Of a DNA stretch of 64,000 bases, positions 23,328 through 30,879 are shown piece after piece. Where the stretch lies: the NCBI RefSeq assembly GCF_038070315.1, contig NZ_JBBPCC010000029.1, positions 1-64,000 of the forward strand, read 5' to 3'. The translations under genes were made by a program, and so were the position numbers. The DNA is from Paenibacillus_G filicis (GTDB lineage Bacteria > Bacillota > Bacilli > Paenibacillales > NBRC-103111). The stretch's first letter is position 1; each line of letters starts with the position of its first letter. The notes below the pieces were generated by a model. The model saw nothing but the letters and a program-made list of their open reading frames with translations. It was not told where the DNA came from and ran no database searches.

Positions 23328-23986
23328 ACTTCAAGCTTCCGATCGATCCGGCCATCCAGCACCGTATTGATGAAAACCAGCTCCGCGGTCGTCATCGTCC
23401 GGTCCTTGATCTTCTGCAGCCATTCCCAGGCCAACCTGTCCTCATTGTACGCCTTGCCCAGCACCTCATACAGCATATCCCATTGCCACTCAGCAAGCTT
23501 CATTGCCATATCCCATTTATCCTCCATTTGATCATATTTGTCTAACCCATTGCTGGCGATCAGGCTGTTCAGTTTGTCCGTATAGCGCGGATCGGTCGCA
23601 TAGCCGCAGGCCAGCAGCATTGCCGTCTGTGCTTGGGGTGATTTCGCGGCCCTCACCCGATCGTAGCGGCTCCACGTGAACAGAAGGTCTTGATCCCTAA
23701 AACAATCCTCAACCGTATCGTATGCCCGCCAGTACGCCGTCACGCCATCGTGGCGGACACCGTCGTACACCTCCCACGTCTTCGTGGAGACGTTGCGTCC
23801 GCTCCAGTAGGCGTTGGGCAGGCCGCTGCCGGCCTTTAGCCCAACAAGGTTGTTCCAGCTGTGCAGGGTGCAGCCGGTCTCCAGCATCGCCTGCGCGATG
23901 CGAACAGACGGGAAGATCGGCGAGCCCTCGACGCGCAGCTTGGCCACGATAGGGGCGATGATTGCAATAAACTCTGATGGCTTCAT
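23324..23986 (-). CDS. Phage endolysin, glucosaminidase family
   Basis: 220 residues from the ATG at 23984-23986, preceded by AGGAGGGGG. The glucosaminidase core spans about 8-150: FPSVRIAQAMLETGCTLHSW (catalytic Glu in LET), NNLVGLKAG, TKTWEVYDGVRHDGVTAYWR and ACGYATDPRYTDKLNSLI. It cleaves the glycan strands of peptidoglycan. Residues 150-220 form a helical tail that is probably a wall-binding or partner-binding region. It overlaps the holin gene by four bases, a standard lysis cassette. Confidence 0.88.
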   Translation of the reverse strand: MKPSEFIAIIAPIVAKLRVEGSPIFPSVRIAQAMLETGCTLHSWNNLVGLKAGSGLPNAYWSGRNVSTKTWEVYDGVRHDGVTAYWRAYDTVEDCFRDQDLLFTWSRYDRVRAAKSPQAQTAMLLACGYATDPRYTDKLNSLIASNGLDKYDQMEDKWDMAMKLAEWQWDMLYEVLGKAYNEDRLAWEWLQKIKDRTMTTAELVFINTVLDGRIDRKLEV

Positions 23987-24294
23987 TGCTTGTCCCCCTC
24001 CTGCCTCGCACCTGGAGGCTTAATGGATTTGTGCTGCATCTGAGCGGCGGCAGCGGCGACCAGGAAGGCGTTTGCGAACGTCAGAGCATAAAGCCGCCAA
24101 TCCCTCCCGTCTGCTCCCACGGCAAGCTGCGCCACCAGCAGCACGCCGAAGGCGATGGCAACCGCGTAGTAATCGGTCGGCCATGGCAGGTAGCGGTCAA
24201 GCATTCCCTTTGTGTACTGGACGATGAAGAACGTCAGCAAAGAAGCGCCTCCCATCGTGGACAACGCCTCCCAGGTGAAAAATGATTGTTCCAT
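23983..24294 (-). CDS. Phage holin
   Basis: 103 residues from the ATG at 24292-24294, which overlaps the xhlA stop (TAATG). Two or three membrane segments (GGASLLTFFIVQYTKGML, YYAVAIAFGVLLVAQLAV, LTFANAFLVAAAAAQM) and a basic tail. It would make the membrane lesion that releases the endolysin. A longer upstream frame lacks a start site. Confidence 0.8.
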   Translation of the reverse strand: MEQSFFTWEALSTMGGASLLTFFIVQYTKGMLDRYLPWPTDYYAVAIAFGVLLVAQLAVGADGRDWRLYALTFANAFLVAAAAAQMQHKSIKPPGARQEGDKQ

Positions 24295-24590
24295 TAATGA
24301 CCAAGCCCCTTCCAGAGCAGATTGATAAGCCCCCCGATTAGAGCAGCAATAGCAGTCCTCCAAAGCCAAGTCTGATTATCTGTAAGCGTCTTGATCTCGC
24401 CGTTTTTGATGTCCTCCAAGCGCTTATGAGCTGATCTCGTGCTTTGCAGCGCCTCTTTTGCGATGTCCTCTATCGTTTCGACTTTTTTATTCAGATCCTT
24501 GATGGCGTCGAGCTTTGTTTCCAGACGGGCTAAATCAAGTCGGACTCCGGTGAGTTGTTCGGAGAGCTTCTTGGTTTCGTCTATAGTCAT
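24294..24590 (-). CDS. xhlA: XhlA-like haemolysin / lysis protein
   Basis: 98 residues, ATG preceded by AAGGATG. A coiled coil (about 1-72, KLSEQLTGVRLDLARLETKL) is followed by one C-terminal membrane helix (WLWRTAIAALIGGLINLLWK), the PBSX XhlA plan. It works with holin and endolysin in host lysis. Confidence 0.85.
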   Translation of the reverse strand: MTIDETKKLSEQLTGVRLDLARLETKLDAIKDLNKKVETIEDIAKEALQSTRSAHKRLEDIKNGEIKTLTDNQTWLWRTAIAALIGGLINLLWKGLGH

Positions 24591-24623
24591 ATATTCATCC
24601 TTCCCGCTCGACTCCCGAGCATG

Positions 24624-24650
24624 TAAAATAGCCCCGATTGCTCGGGGCTT
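24624..24650 (-). terminator. Terminator between the tail remnant and xhlA
   Basis: On the minus strand AGCCCCGA-GCAA-TCGGGGCT followed by ATTTTAC, directly after the tail gene stop. Confidence 0.7.
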
Positions 24651-24655
24651 GAATC

Positions 24656-25580
24656 CTATCGTGCTGTCACCTCAAAATTGTCGAATAAATCATTAGGGTC
24701 AGACGACCCGACGCCAGCCTTACGGCCCTTGACTTGGGACAGACGCTCGTCGTAATCCACCATAAGTGGTGACCCGTTGATCAAGACAAAAACAGTCGAT
24801 CCAAGGACGCCGATCGTATACGTCCGCTTTTCGCCTGCCGCAACATTCGGGCTGATGTTAGGCGACTCTATGATGTTGCTCGATAGCTGGTTGGCGATCC
24901 TTGTCGAGAAGCCTGCTTTGAGTGAAAATGACACGGATATAAGGTTTTGATTGTCTGCGAACCGCAGCACTACCGTTGGACCTTTGTTGGCAGCTAAGGC
25001 GGTATGATCGATCGTCATGACCATATCGTCTACCCCTGTCTGTACAACGGCATATTGCCCGATGCCAGAGGCTCCTGTACGGCGTAAGCTGCCGTTAGTG
25101 CCTTCGGGGTTATAGATATCGTAGCGATCCGCGTTTGTCCGCTCCCACGCCAATGCCCCAGCTACACCAACCTCCACATTGCCTAGATTGGCACTCGACG
25201 GTCGATCAAATGTGTCTTTAACGGCAATGACCTTACCCGCAACGGACGCCGACACTGCGTCACTGGCCGCACTCTCCACGTCAAAGATAGACACAGCCTT
25301 GACGGTGATACTGTGCGATCCAGTAGCTGGCATCGGGTGGATGTATCCAGGTTTGCAGTATGGGATTACATCGCTGTTAACCTTGCCCCGTCAACGTAGA
25401 CGTTGTATCCAAGAATCAAAAAGTCTGATCTCGGATTTTTGTCCCAAGCAATCAGGGCATTGGTGCCAGCTATTACCACGCGCAGCCCTGTAGGTTTGTC
25501 CGGCACCACCGGTGGATTCCGCAGCACGGCCTTTGTAACGGATATGACCCACCCCCTCCCATACGGACACGATATCATCC
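24656..25580 (-). pseudogene. Frameshifted C-terminal remnant of a phage tail / fibre protein
   Basis: The upstream piece (25380-25560) encodes a fibronectin III strand set ending GTNALIAWDKN, then GYNVYVDGARL, where it stops. One base out of frame the same domain continues NSDVIPYCKPGYIHPMPATG and SHSITVKAVSIFDVESAA, so a single base was lost near 25380. Downstream lies a beta-sandwich (about 24656-25180, DTFDRPSSANLGNVEV, LRFADNQNLISVSFSL) typical of phage appendage proteins. A second frame break is possible at a G-run near 25548. The 5' part of the gene is absent. Confidence 0.75.
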
Positions 25581-25643
25581 GGCATGCGGTCGATACGTAC
25601 ACGATGGCGCAATTTAAGCCATGGGCTAAGGTAGAGACAATGA

Positions 25644-26345
25644 TTGTCAAGGTTAGTACTGACTCTTATGGACTTGGAACCTCTTTGGCGTCTTTACTTC
25701 TTTGGTGCAATGTTTGGGGGATACCGCCGCGGCGAGCTGCTTGCGCTCGAATGGCCGAATGTAGATTTCGACCAGAACCGTTTCTACATTGACAAGAGCA
25801 TTTCATGGACAGAGAACGGAACGGCCGCGGTTAAAGGCACCAAGGAAGATAATGAGGATTGGGTAGACATGCCACTGTGGTATATGCGGGAGCTAAAAGA
25901 ATTCCGCCTCGCTTGGAATGAGGAACACCTAGAAATCCATCCTGACGACTGGTTGGGTGAAGATCACCAATACGTATTCCATAACAGGACAGGCAAGCCT
26001 TATTATCACGACACTCCAACAGCAACATGGAGGAGATTTCTCAAGAAACATAAATTGAAGCATATCCGCCTGCACGATCTGAGGCACACGGCTGCCACGC
26101 TGCTCCTTGAGGACGGCGTTGATCTGAAGCTCATCCAAGAACGACTTCGACACGCTAAATTAGAAACTACTGGAGACTTTTACGCACACGTAACCCCCAA
26201 AGCCAGCCGAGGTGTGGCAGACCGACTCGAGAAGTTCGACCCCCAAAAAGTTAGGGACGGAGTGGGGACAAAATGGGGACGAGACACATCGGGTGAGGGC
26301 CAAATCGCTCCTATCAGTCAGTTCAGAAAAAAGCGGAAAGCCTGA
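25644..26345 (+). pseudogene. Tyrosine integrase, N-terminally truncated
   Basis: Similarity begins at LEPLWRLYFFGAMFGGYRRG and runs to the end. The catalytic residues are present: Arg in YRRGELLALEW, HxxR in HDLRHTAATLLL, His in ERLRHAKLETTG and Tyr in DFYAHVT. The arm-binding and core-binding N-terminal domains (about 170 residues) are missing and replaced by unrelated sequence. It was the integrase that used tRNA-Gly; it should no longer be able to recombine the ends. Its 3' end contains the TGGGGACA tandem motif. Confidence 0.85.
26261..26280 (+). repeat. Tandem TGGGGACA motif, right copy inside int
   Basis: AGTGGGGACAAAATGGGGAC, 119 bases before attR, matches 20966-20985 at 19 of 20 bases in the same orientation. 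Confidence 0.6.
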
Positions 26346-26398
26346 TACATCAAGCTTTTTCCGTTCACATAAGGATAGATCGGGTAAGAAAGATAAAA

Positions 26399-26441
26399 TT
26401 CCCAAGCTTGAAGCGAGGGTTCGATTCCCTTCACCCGCTTA
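26399..26441 (+). repeat. Right attachment repeat (attR)
   Basis: 43-base copy of the 3' half of tRNA-Gly(CCC) with one mismatch to the copy at 20832-20874. No 5' half of a tRNA precedes it. Confidence 0.93.
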
Positions 26442-26445
26442 AGCC

Positions 26446-26497
26446 AACACACGAACCTTTCGGGGCACTGCTTGCCTGATCGGAAAGTGTGTTTTTT
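26446..26497 (+). terminator. Original tRNA-Gly terminator displaced by integration
   Basis: AACACAC...CTTTC pairs with GAAAG-TGTGTT, followed by TTTTG. It lies directly after attR, where the ancestral tRNA downstream sequence should be. Confidence 0.65.
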
Positions 26498-26539
26498 GTT
26501 ATTTCGATGTAGTTGGCCACCTGCAACCACACCGTACGC

Positions 26540-26568
26540 TTGACAAAACAGAAGCCGTATATTATCAT
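26540..26568 (+). promoter_or_regulatory. Promoter of the ArsR-type regulator
   Basis: TTGACA (26540-26545) and TATCAT (26563-26568) with a 17-base spacer, 45 bases before the ATG. Confidence 0.6.
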
Positions 26569-26612
26569 TACGTCCAAAAGATCAAACCAATAAACTAAAG
26601 GAGGGGATCAAG

Positions 26613-26933
26613 ATGACCTCTCAGCATGCTCATATTTTATTACAATTTCAGTCGTGCATTCCTCTATTAGAAGTATTAACAGATGCCAATCGGCAGGCCA
26701 TTATTATGCTGCTATCCCAGCATAAATCAGGGCTTAATGTAAATACTATTTCTGAACATATTAATCTTTCCAGACCGGCCGTTTCCCATCATCTAAAAAT
26801 TCTGAAGCAATCTGGCTTTATCAGCTTAGAGAAAAAAGGGGTAGAAAATTATTATCTATTGACCCTTCGAGAACCGCTACAAAAGCTGAAATCCTTGATT
26901 GTCAATATTGAAAATGAGTGCCAGGGATCTTAG
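26613..26933 (+). CDS. ArsR/SmtB-type winged-helix regulator
   Basis: 106 residues; AAAGGAGGGG precedes the ATG. LLEVLTDANRQAIIMLLSQH, then NVNTISEHINLSRPAVSHHL and KILKQSGFISLEKKGVENYY give a winged helix with the recognition helix SRPAVSHHLKIL. No metal-binding Cys pair is visible, so it probably senses a small molecule or redox change. It lies 80 bases before, and co-directional with, a quinone oxidoreductase, the likely target. The pair is AT-richer than its neighbours. Confidence 0.85.
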   Translation: MTSQHAHILLQFQSCIPLLEVLTDANRQAIIMLLSQHKSGLNVNTISEHINLSRPAVSHHLKILKQSGFISLEKKGVENYYLLTLREPLQKLKSLIVNIENECQGS

Positions 26934-27013
26934 CCTAGATGAAACTCTAATTTTTTTACACTATTCGTTTATATGTTTAAACTAATAATCAAATAAAGGA
27001 GTTGCGAACCATA

Positions 27014-28015
27014 ATGAAAGCTATCACTATTGATCAATACGGAAAAAACGTTCCTTTGAGGATGACCGACCAGCCTACCCCAGTGGTTGGAGCTCATGAT
27101 GTGCTGGTTGAAATCCATGCCGCCAGTTTAAATCCTATCGATTTTAAAATAAAAGAGGGGAAAGTGAAACTTCTCATCCGTCATCAATTTCCTTTAATCC
27201 TAGGAAATGATTTTTCGGGAGTCGTCGTGAAAGTGGGTACTAAGGTAGAAGCGTTTAAGCCAGGGGATGAAGTATACGGGAGACCTCGGAAAACTCGCAT
27301 TGGAACTTTCGCGGAGTATATTTCCATTGATGAGACGGAGATCGCACTAAAACCAAAAAACCTAACCTTCGAGGAAGCGGCATCCATTCCACTGGTTGGA
27401 CTTACGACCCTGCAAGCTTTTTCCGATATCATGAATCTCAAGAAAGATCAGAAGATCTTGATCCATGCAGGCTCAGGAGGGGTCGGTACCTTCGCAATTC
27501 AACTCGCCAAGGCTATGGGAGCCTATGTAGCTACAACTGCAAGCGAGAAAGGATATGACCTCGTCCAGTCCTTGGGTGCCGATCAAATTATTAATTACAA
27601 AAAAGAACAATTCGAAGAGGTTTTATCCGGATTCGATGCCGTTTATGACACCTTAGGGGGAGAAGCTTTGGAAAAATCCTTCAAAGTGCTTAAACCCCAT
27701 GGAAAAATTGTGTCGGTCTCCGGCCTCCCTAACGCCAGATTCGGCAGAGAACAACAACTCGGCTGGTTCAAAACGACATTGCTGTCTATCGCAAGTAGGA
27801 AGATCACGGCTTTGGAATCGAAATACCATGTAGACTATCATTTTTTGTTTATGAAGCCAAGCGGCGTTCAATTGAATCAGATCAAGGATCTCATTGAAGA
27901 AGGAAAAATAAAGCCGGTGATTGATCAAGTTTTTCCTTTTGTAGATACGGATCAAGCTATGAAATACCTGGAATCAGGGAGAGCCAAAGGAAAAGTACTC
28001 GTCAAAATTAAATAG
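27014..28015 (+). CDS. Zinc-free MDR oxidoreductase (quinone oxidoreductase-like)
   Basis: 333 residues from the ATG at 27014, which follows AAAGGAG at 12 bases; a TTG at 27002 is too close to the site. The GroES-like N-terminal half (EIHAASLNPIDFKIKEGKVK, LGNDFSGVVVKVG, GDEVYGRPR) lacks the catalytic-zinc Cys. The nucleotide-binding loop is HAGSGGVGTFAIQLAKAMGA. Such enzymes reduce quinones or enones with NADPH. It is probably regulated by the upstream ArsR protein. Confidence 0.88.
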   Translation: MKAITIDQYGKNVPLRMTDQPTPVVGAHDVLVEIHAASLNPIDFKIKEGKVKLLIRHQFPLILGNDFSGVVVKVGTKVEAFKPGDEVYGRPRKTRIGTFAEYISIDETEIALKPKNLTFEEAASIPLVGLTTLQAFSDIMNLKKDQKILIHAGSGGVGTFAIQLAKAMGAYVATTASEKGYDLVQSLGADQIINYKKEQFEEVLSGFDAVYDTLGGEALEKSFKVLKPHGKIVSVSGLPNARFGREQQLGWFKTTLLSIASRKITALESKYHVDYHFLFMKPSGVQLNQIKDLIEEGKIKPVIDQVFPFVDTDQAMKYLESGRAKGKVLVKIK

Positions 28016-28045
28016 TTTCGAGTAGTTCAACATTACAAGTTAGTT

Positions 28046-28098
28046 AGCCCACCTTTCATCTCGGACACCAGGTCCTTGATGAAAGGTGGGCTTTTTTG
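28046..28098 (+). terminator. Terminator after the oxidoreductase
   Basis: A perfect 15-bp stem (AGCCCACCTTTCATC / GATGAAAGGTGGGCT) with a 17-nt loop and TTTTTTG tail. Confidence 0.9.
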
Positions 28099-28147
28099 TG
28101 TGACTTACACCGGGTAATCGGGAGAGCAACGCTCTATATCACGTCCA

Positions 28148-30658
28148 TTAGTTCAAACGGACTCCATAATAATACGACAAGTCATCATTAGCCTTTACAT
28201 AAATGTTGACTGCATTCTCGCTCATCGGGTCGCTCTTCAACTTGAACCGCCCGTTGGTCTCGACTGAAACCGAGTACGTTTGTATAAGCGGACCTGTAAA
28301 GATGCTTTCCGGCGGATTCGGTCCATAGATTTGAATCTGCACCGTGTTACCCGTGAAATCGGTCAAAATGCCTTCGACCGTAACCGTCCTGTCATTCAGG
28401 AAAGTAGCCGTAATATCATGATGACTGTCCACATTGGGCTGTCTGTTCGTTTCCGGCGCATTCGTCGTTTCGCTCTTTGCTGGCTTTTCCGGCTTTTCCG
28501 GCTTTTCCGGCTTTTCCGGCTTTTCGGTCGTTACTGTTGTTGCCTGCTTGACGGCCGGGATATCGAATTTCTTATCCTTCAAGTTTTTCAAAAACTGCAG
28601 CGCCTCTGCGCGAGTTAGCTCTTCTTGGCCGGCATAACCAGCAACAGTTGCCGCCGTTTTTCCTTCCGAATACTTCGCATTCAGCAAATATTGGATGGCC
28701 TGATCGTTACTCAAGTTTTTTTGCCCGCTTAACCTGGCGATGATCTGGGCTACATCCGCTCGCAGCAGGACAGCATCCCGAAGTGCAAGATCGGCTTTGC
28801 CAGGCTCCAGGCCGAGCTGATAATGTTCAGCATATTCATAATACAAATCGCTCCAATGATTTGCAGAACCGGTCATTGCAAAATCCTTCACGCTGTCCGG
28901 GTACATCCGGAATATCATGGATACAAACTGGGCTTCCGTCACCGGAGCGTCCGGTCGAAACGTGCCGTCTTCAAACCCGTCAATCACTTTAAAGCTTTGT
29001 GCCCACAAAATCGCGCTCTTCGCCCAGTGGGACCCAATATCGCTGAACGAAGGAGCTAAATCGCCGGTTTCATTCGCAATTGGGGTCGCAGGAGTAGGAC
29101 TTGACACTTGCTCCGCTTTATCTTTTACAATGACCTGAAAGGTATGGGTCTTCCCTTCGAAACTGACCGTGACGGTCGCCGTCCCTGCGTTTACAGCGGT
29201 CAGTTGGCCGTCACGAATGCTTACATTCGCCGAATCCGATGCAAATGTAGCAAGCGAGGTTACGTCCCGTTTCGCCCCGCTAACGTAATAAGCCGTAACG
29301 TTCGGTACTTTCACGCTCTGTCCCTTACCGACTGAAGATTTCCAGCCGTCTAGCGATATCGACTGCAGCGTATCGGACCTCGTCGTAAAGCTCCATGTAT
29401 GGCTTTTGGCAGCCGCACCTCCGGATGTAACGGTACTGCTTTGCGTAAAGTCGATCATAACAGTATAGGTCGTATTATTTTGCAGAGGCTCTTTCGGAAT
29501 GAGCATGATTCCGTATTCGGACCCCATTCTGGTGCTATCAACCAAGTAATAGTCTAAACTGCCCGAAGGGCTCGTAATACGGGCGCTTTTAAAAGCAAGC
29601 TTATCTCTCATAGATCCGCTTACCGTAATCGGATAGCCGACGTTTGCGCCCTCTTTACCGTAATATTGCAACGGATTCGGAGTTTCATAGGCCAGCCATG
29701 AAGCCGGCACATCGTTCTGTCCATGATACGGATAATAGACCAGCTTCCCGTCTTCAGACACTCTGCTGCCTCGACTCGCCGCGGGATTGATGACCGTATA
29801 TCCTTGCGACACCCCAATCCCCACCTCACGGTAAGGAGGCATTAACAAAATATACCGGTGAAAAGGTGCATCGATCAGCGCTTGCGTAGCTCCATCAGGT
29901 GATGTCGCCGTTGAGGCAACCGTCTCTCCATAGGTGGAGTACGAATAGCCGAATGCTTGCAGCCGATTGCCTGTGGTCACACCCGAGAACCCCGGCTTAC
30001 CCTCTACTTCGTAGTGGCCCATTCGCTTATCGATGTGCTGATAGTTCGCATGGGCTTGAGCCGCTTTATTTAGGTTGTCGTTCAGTGTAAGCGGAGCGAC
30101 GCCTACTGCGTTCCTGACGGCATTGATCAAATTCAGCGACGCGGAGCGATGGGAGTCGAGCCGGTTCCTATCGACACCAACATAAACATCCAACGTGGAT
30201 AAAGGGACGGTTGGCTCTGACGGATTCGTCCCCGGATTCGTATCACGTTCTTTCTTCGTTATCACAACAGGAATGGAGGCAGACAGATGGTTATATTCCA
30301 GATGCAGTGTAGTCGATCCGGCTGCAACTCCGTATACCCCTCCATTGCTGGTTACCGTGGAGACGGAGGAGTCATCCATCCGAAAACTGCAAGACGACGT
30401 CACCAGAGTAAACTGACCTTTATCGTCATAGGCAAAGCAATTTACGTTGATCCACGTATTTTCGCTTACCCGGATTTCTTGGAGGCTAGGCGTAAGCCTT
30501 ACATATTGTTTCGCCGTGTCGTAGGTTGCGTTTGTTACCGATGACGCTTCGGCTGTGAACGGACGATCGCCCATAGCATCACCAAACCATAATAGCGATA
30601 GCCCCAATATCAGGGTTACCCATGTAAGCTTTTTAACCAATTTCATCTTCCTTCCCAT
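28148..30658 (-). CDS. Secreted CAP-domain protein with Ig-like and SLH domains
   Basis: 836 residues. A signal peptide covers about 1-38 (LTWVTLILGLSLLWFGDAM). A Big-type Ig domain lies at about 45-135, a CAP/SCP domain at 155-290 (LNLINAVRNAVGVAPLTLND, HANYQHIDKRMGHYE, FHRYILLMPPYREVGIGVSQ), further Ig-like domains at 340-515, and SLH motifs at 540-690 (FSDIGSHWAKSAILWAQ, GFEDGTFRPDAPVTEAQFVS). An EKP tandem tract and a C-terminal beta domain follow. It should be held on the cell surface through SLH binding to wall polymers. The CAP function in bacteria is unknown. The start is uncertain: two ATG codons (30656-30658 and four codons later) both have poorly spaced sites. Confidence 0.87.
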   Translation of the reverse strand: MGRKMKLVKKLTWVTLILGLSLLWFGDAMGDRPFTAEASSVTNATYDTAKQYVRLTPSLQEIRVSENTWINVNCFAYDDKGQFTLVTSSCSFRMDDSSVSTVTSNGGVYGVAAGSTTLHLEYNHLSASIPVVITKKERDTNPGTNPSEPTVPLSTLDVYVGVDRNRLDSHRSASLNLINAVRNAVGVAPLTLNDNLNKAAQAHANYQHIDKRMGHYEVEGKPGFSGVTTGNRLQAFGYSYSTYGETVASTATSPDGATQALIDAPFHRYILLMPPYREVGIGVSQGYTVINPAASRGSRVSEDGKLVYYPYHGQNDVPASWLAYETPNPLQYYGKEGANVGYPITVSGSMRDKLAFKSARITSPSGSLDYYLVDSTRMGSEYGIMLIPKEPLQNNTTYTVMIDFTQSSTVTSGGAAAKSHTWSFTTRSDTLQSISLDGWKSSVGKGQSVKVPNVTAYYVSGAKRDVTSLATFASDSANVSIRDGQLTAVNAGTATVTVSFEGKTHTFQVIVKDKAEQVSSPTPATPIANETGDLAPSFSDIGSHWAKSAILWAQSFKVIDGFEDGTFRPDAPVTEAQFVSMIFRMYPDSVKDFAMTGSANHWSDLYYEYAEHYQLGLEPGKADLALRDAVLLRADVAQIIARLSGQKNLSNDQAIQYLLNAKYSEGKTAATVAGYAGQEELTRAEALQFLKNLKDKKFDIPAVKQATTVTTEKPEKPEKPEKPEKPAKSETTNAPETNRQPNVDSHHDITATFLNDRTVTVEGILTDFTGNTVQIQIYGPNPPESIFTGPLIQTYSVSVETNGRFKLKSDPMSENAVNIYVKANDDLSYYYGVRLN
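28477..28521 (-). repeat. EKP tandem repeat in the SLH protein
   Basis: A 9-bp unit (CTTTTCCGG on the plus strand) is repeated to give EKPEKPEKPEKPEKP and a following KPAK, probably a stiff wall-spanning spacer. Confidence 0.8.
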
Positions 30659-30879
30659 AGTCCCTTTGATCTAGCTGTCCTTTAGGTATATCGGCATAGT
30701 CGGATGGTAGATGAATAGGGAGACCTGCTTCGTTGAATGAATTTCTTTAGGCCACACAAGGCTGAGCCTAGCGCTGGCCCTTCTTTACATCAGTCATTTT
30801 TTCCTCCATAATGGTGAGATGCATACAATTGAAACGTTTATTTTGTTTGTTCCATAGAACCGGGAGAGGGAGCGCATTC

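Larger units (their letters stand above)
20832..26441. mobile_element. Defective prophage integrated in tRNA-Gly(CCC)
   Basis: About 5.6 kb bounded by 43-bp direct repeats of the tRNA 3' half. Content: an RHH-type regulator, two tiny membrane peptides, a 55-residue Cys protein, DUF3231 and WGxxGxxG genes, glucosaminidase-holin-XhlA, a frameshifted tail-protein remnant and the C-terminal part of a tyrosine integrase. Replication, packaging and capsid genes are gone. A large deletion seems to join the tail gene to the integrase near 25.6 kb. Confidence 0.88.

Noticed and set aside
20802..26441. Idea that the whole element is a defence island
   Set aside because: The identifiable genes are lysis, tail and integrase remnants; no restriction, abortive-infection or nuclease domain could be recognised.
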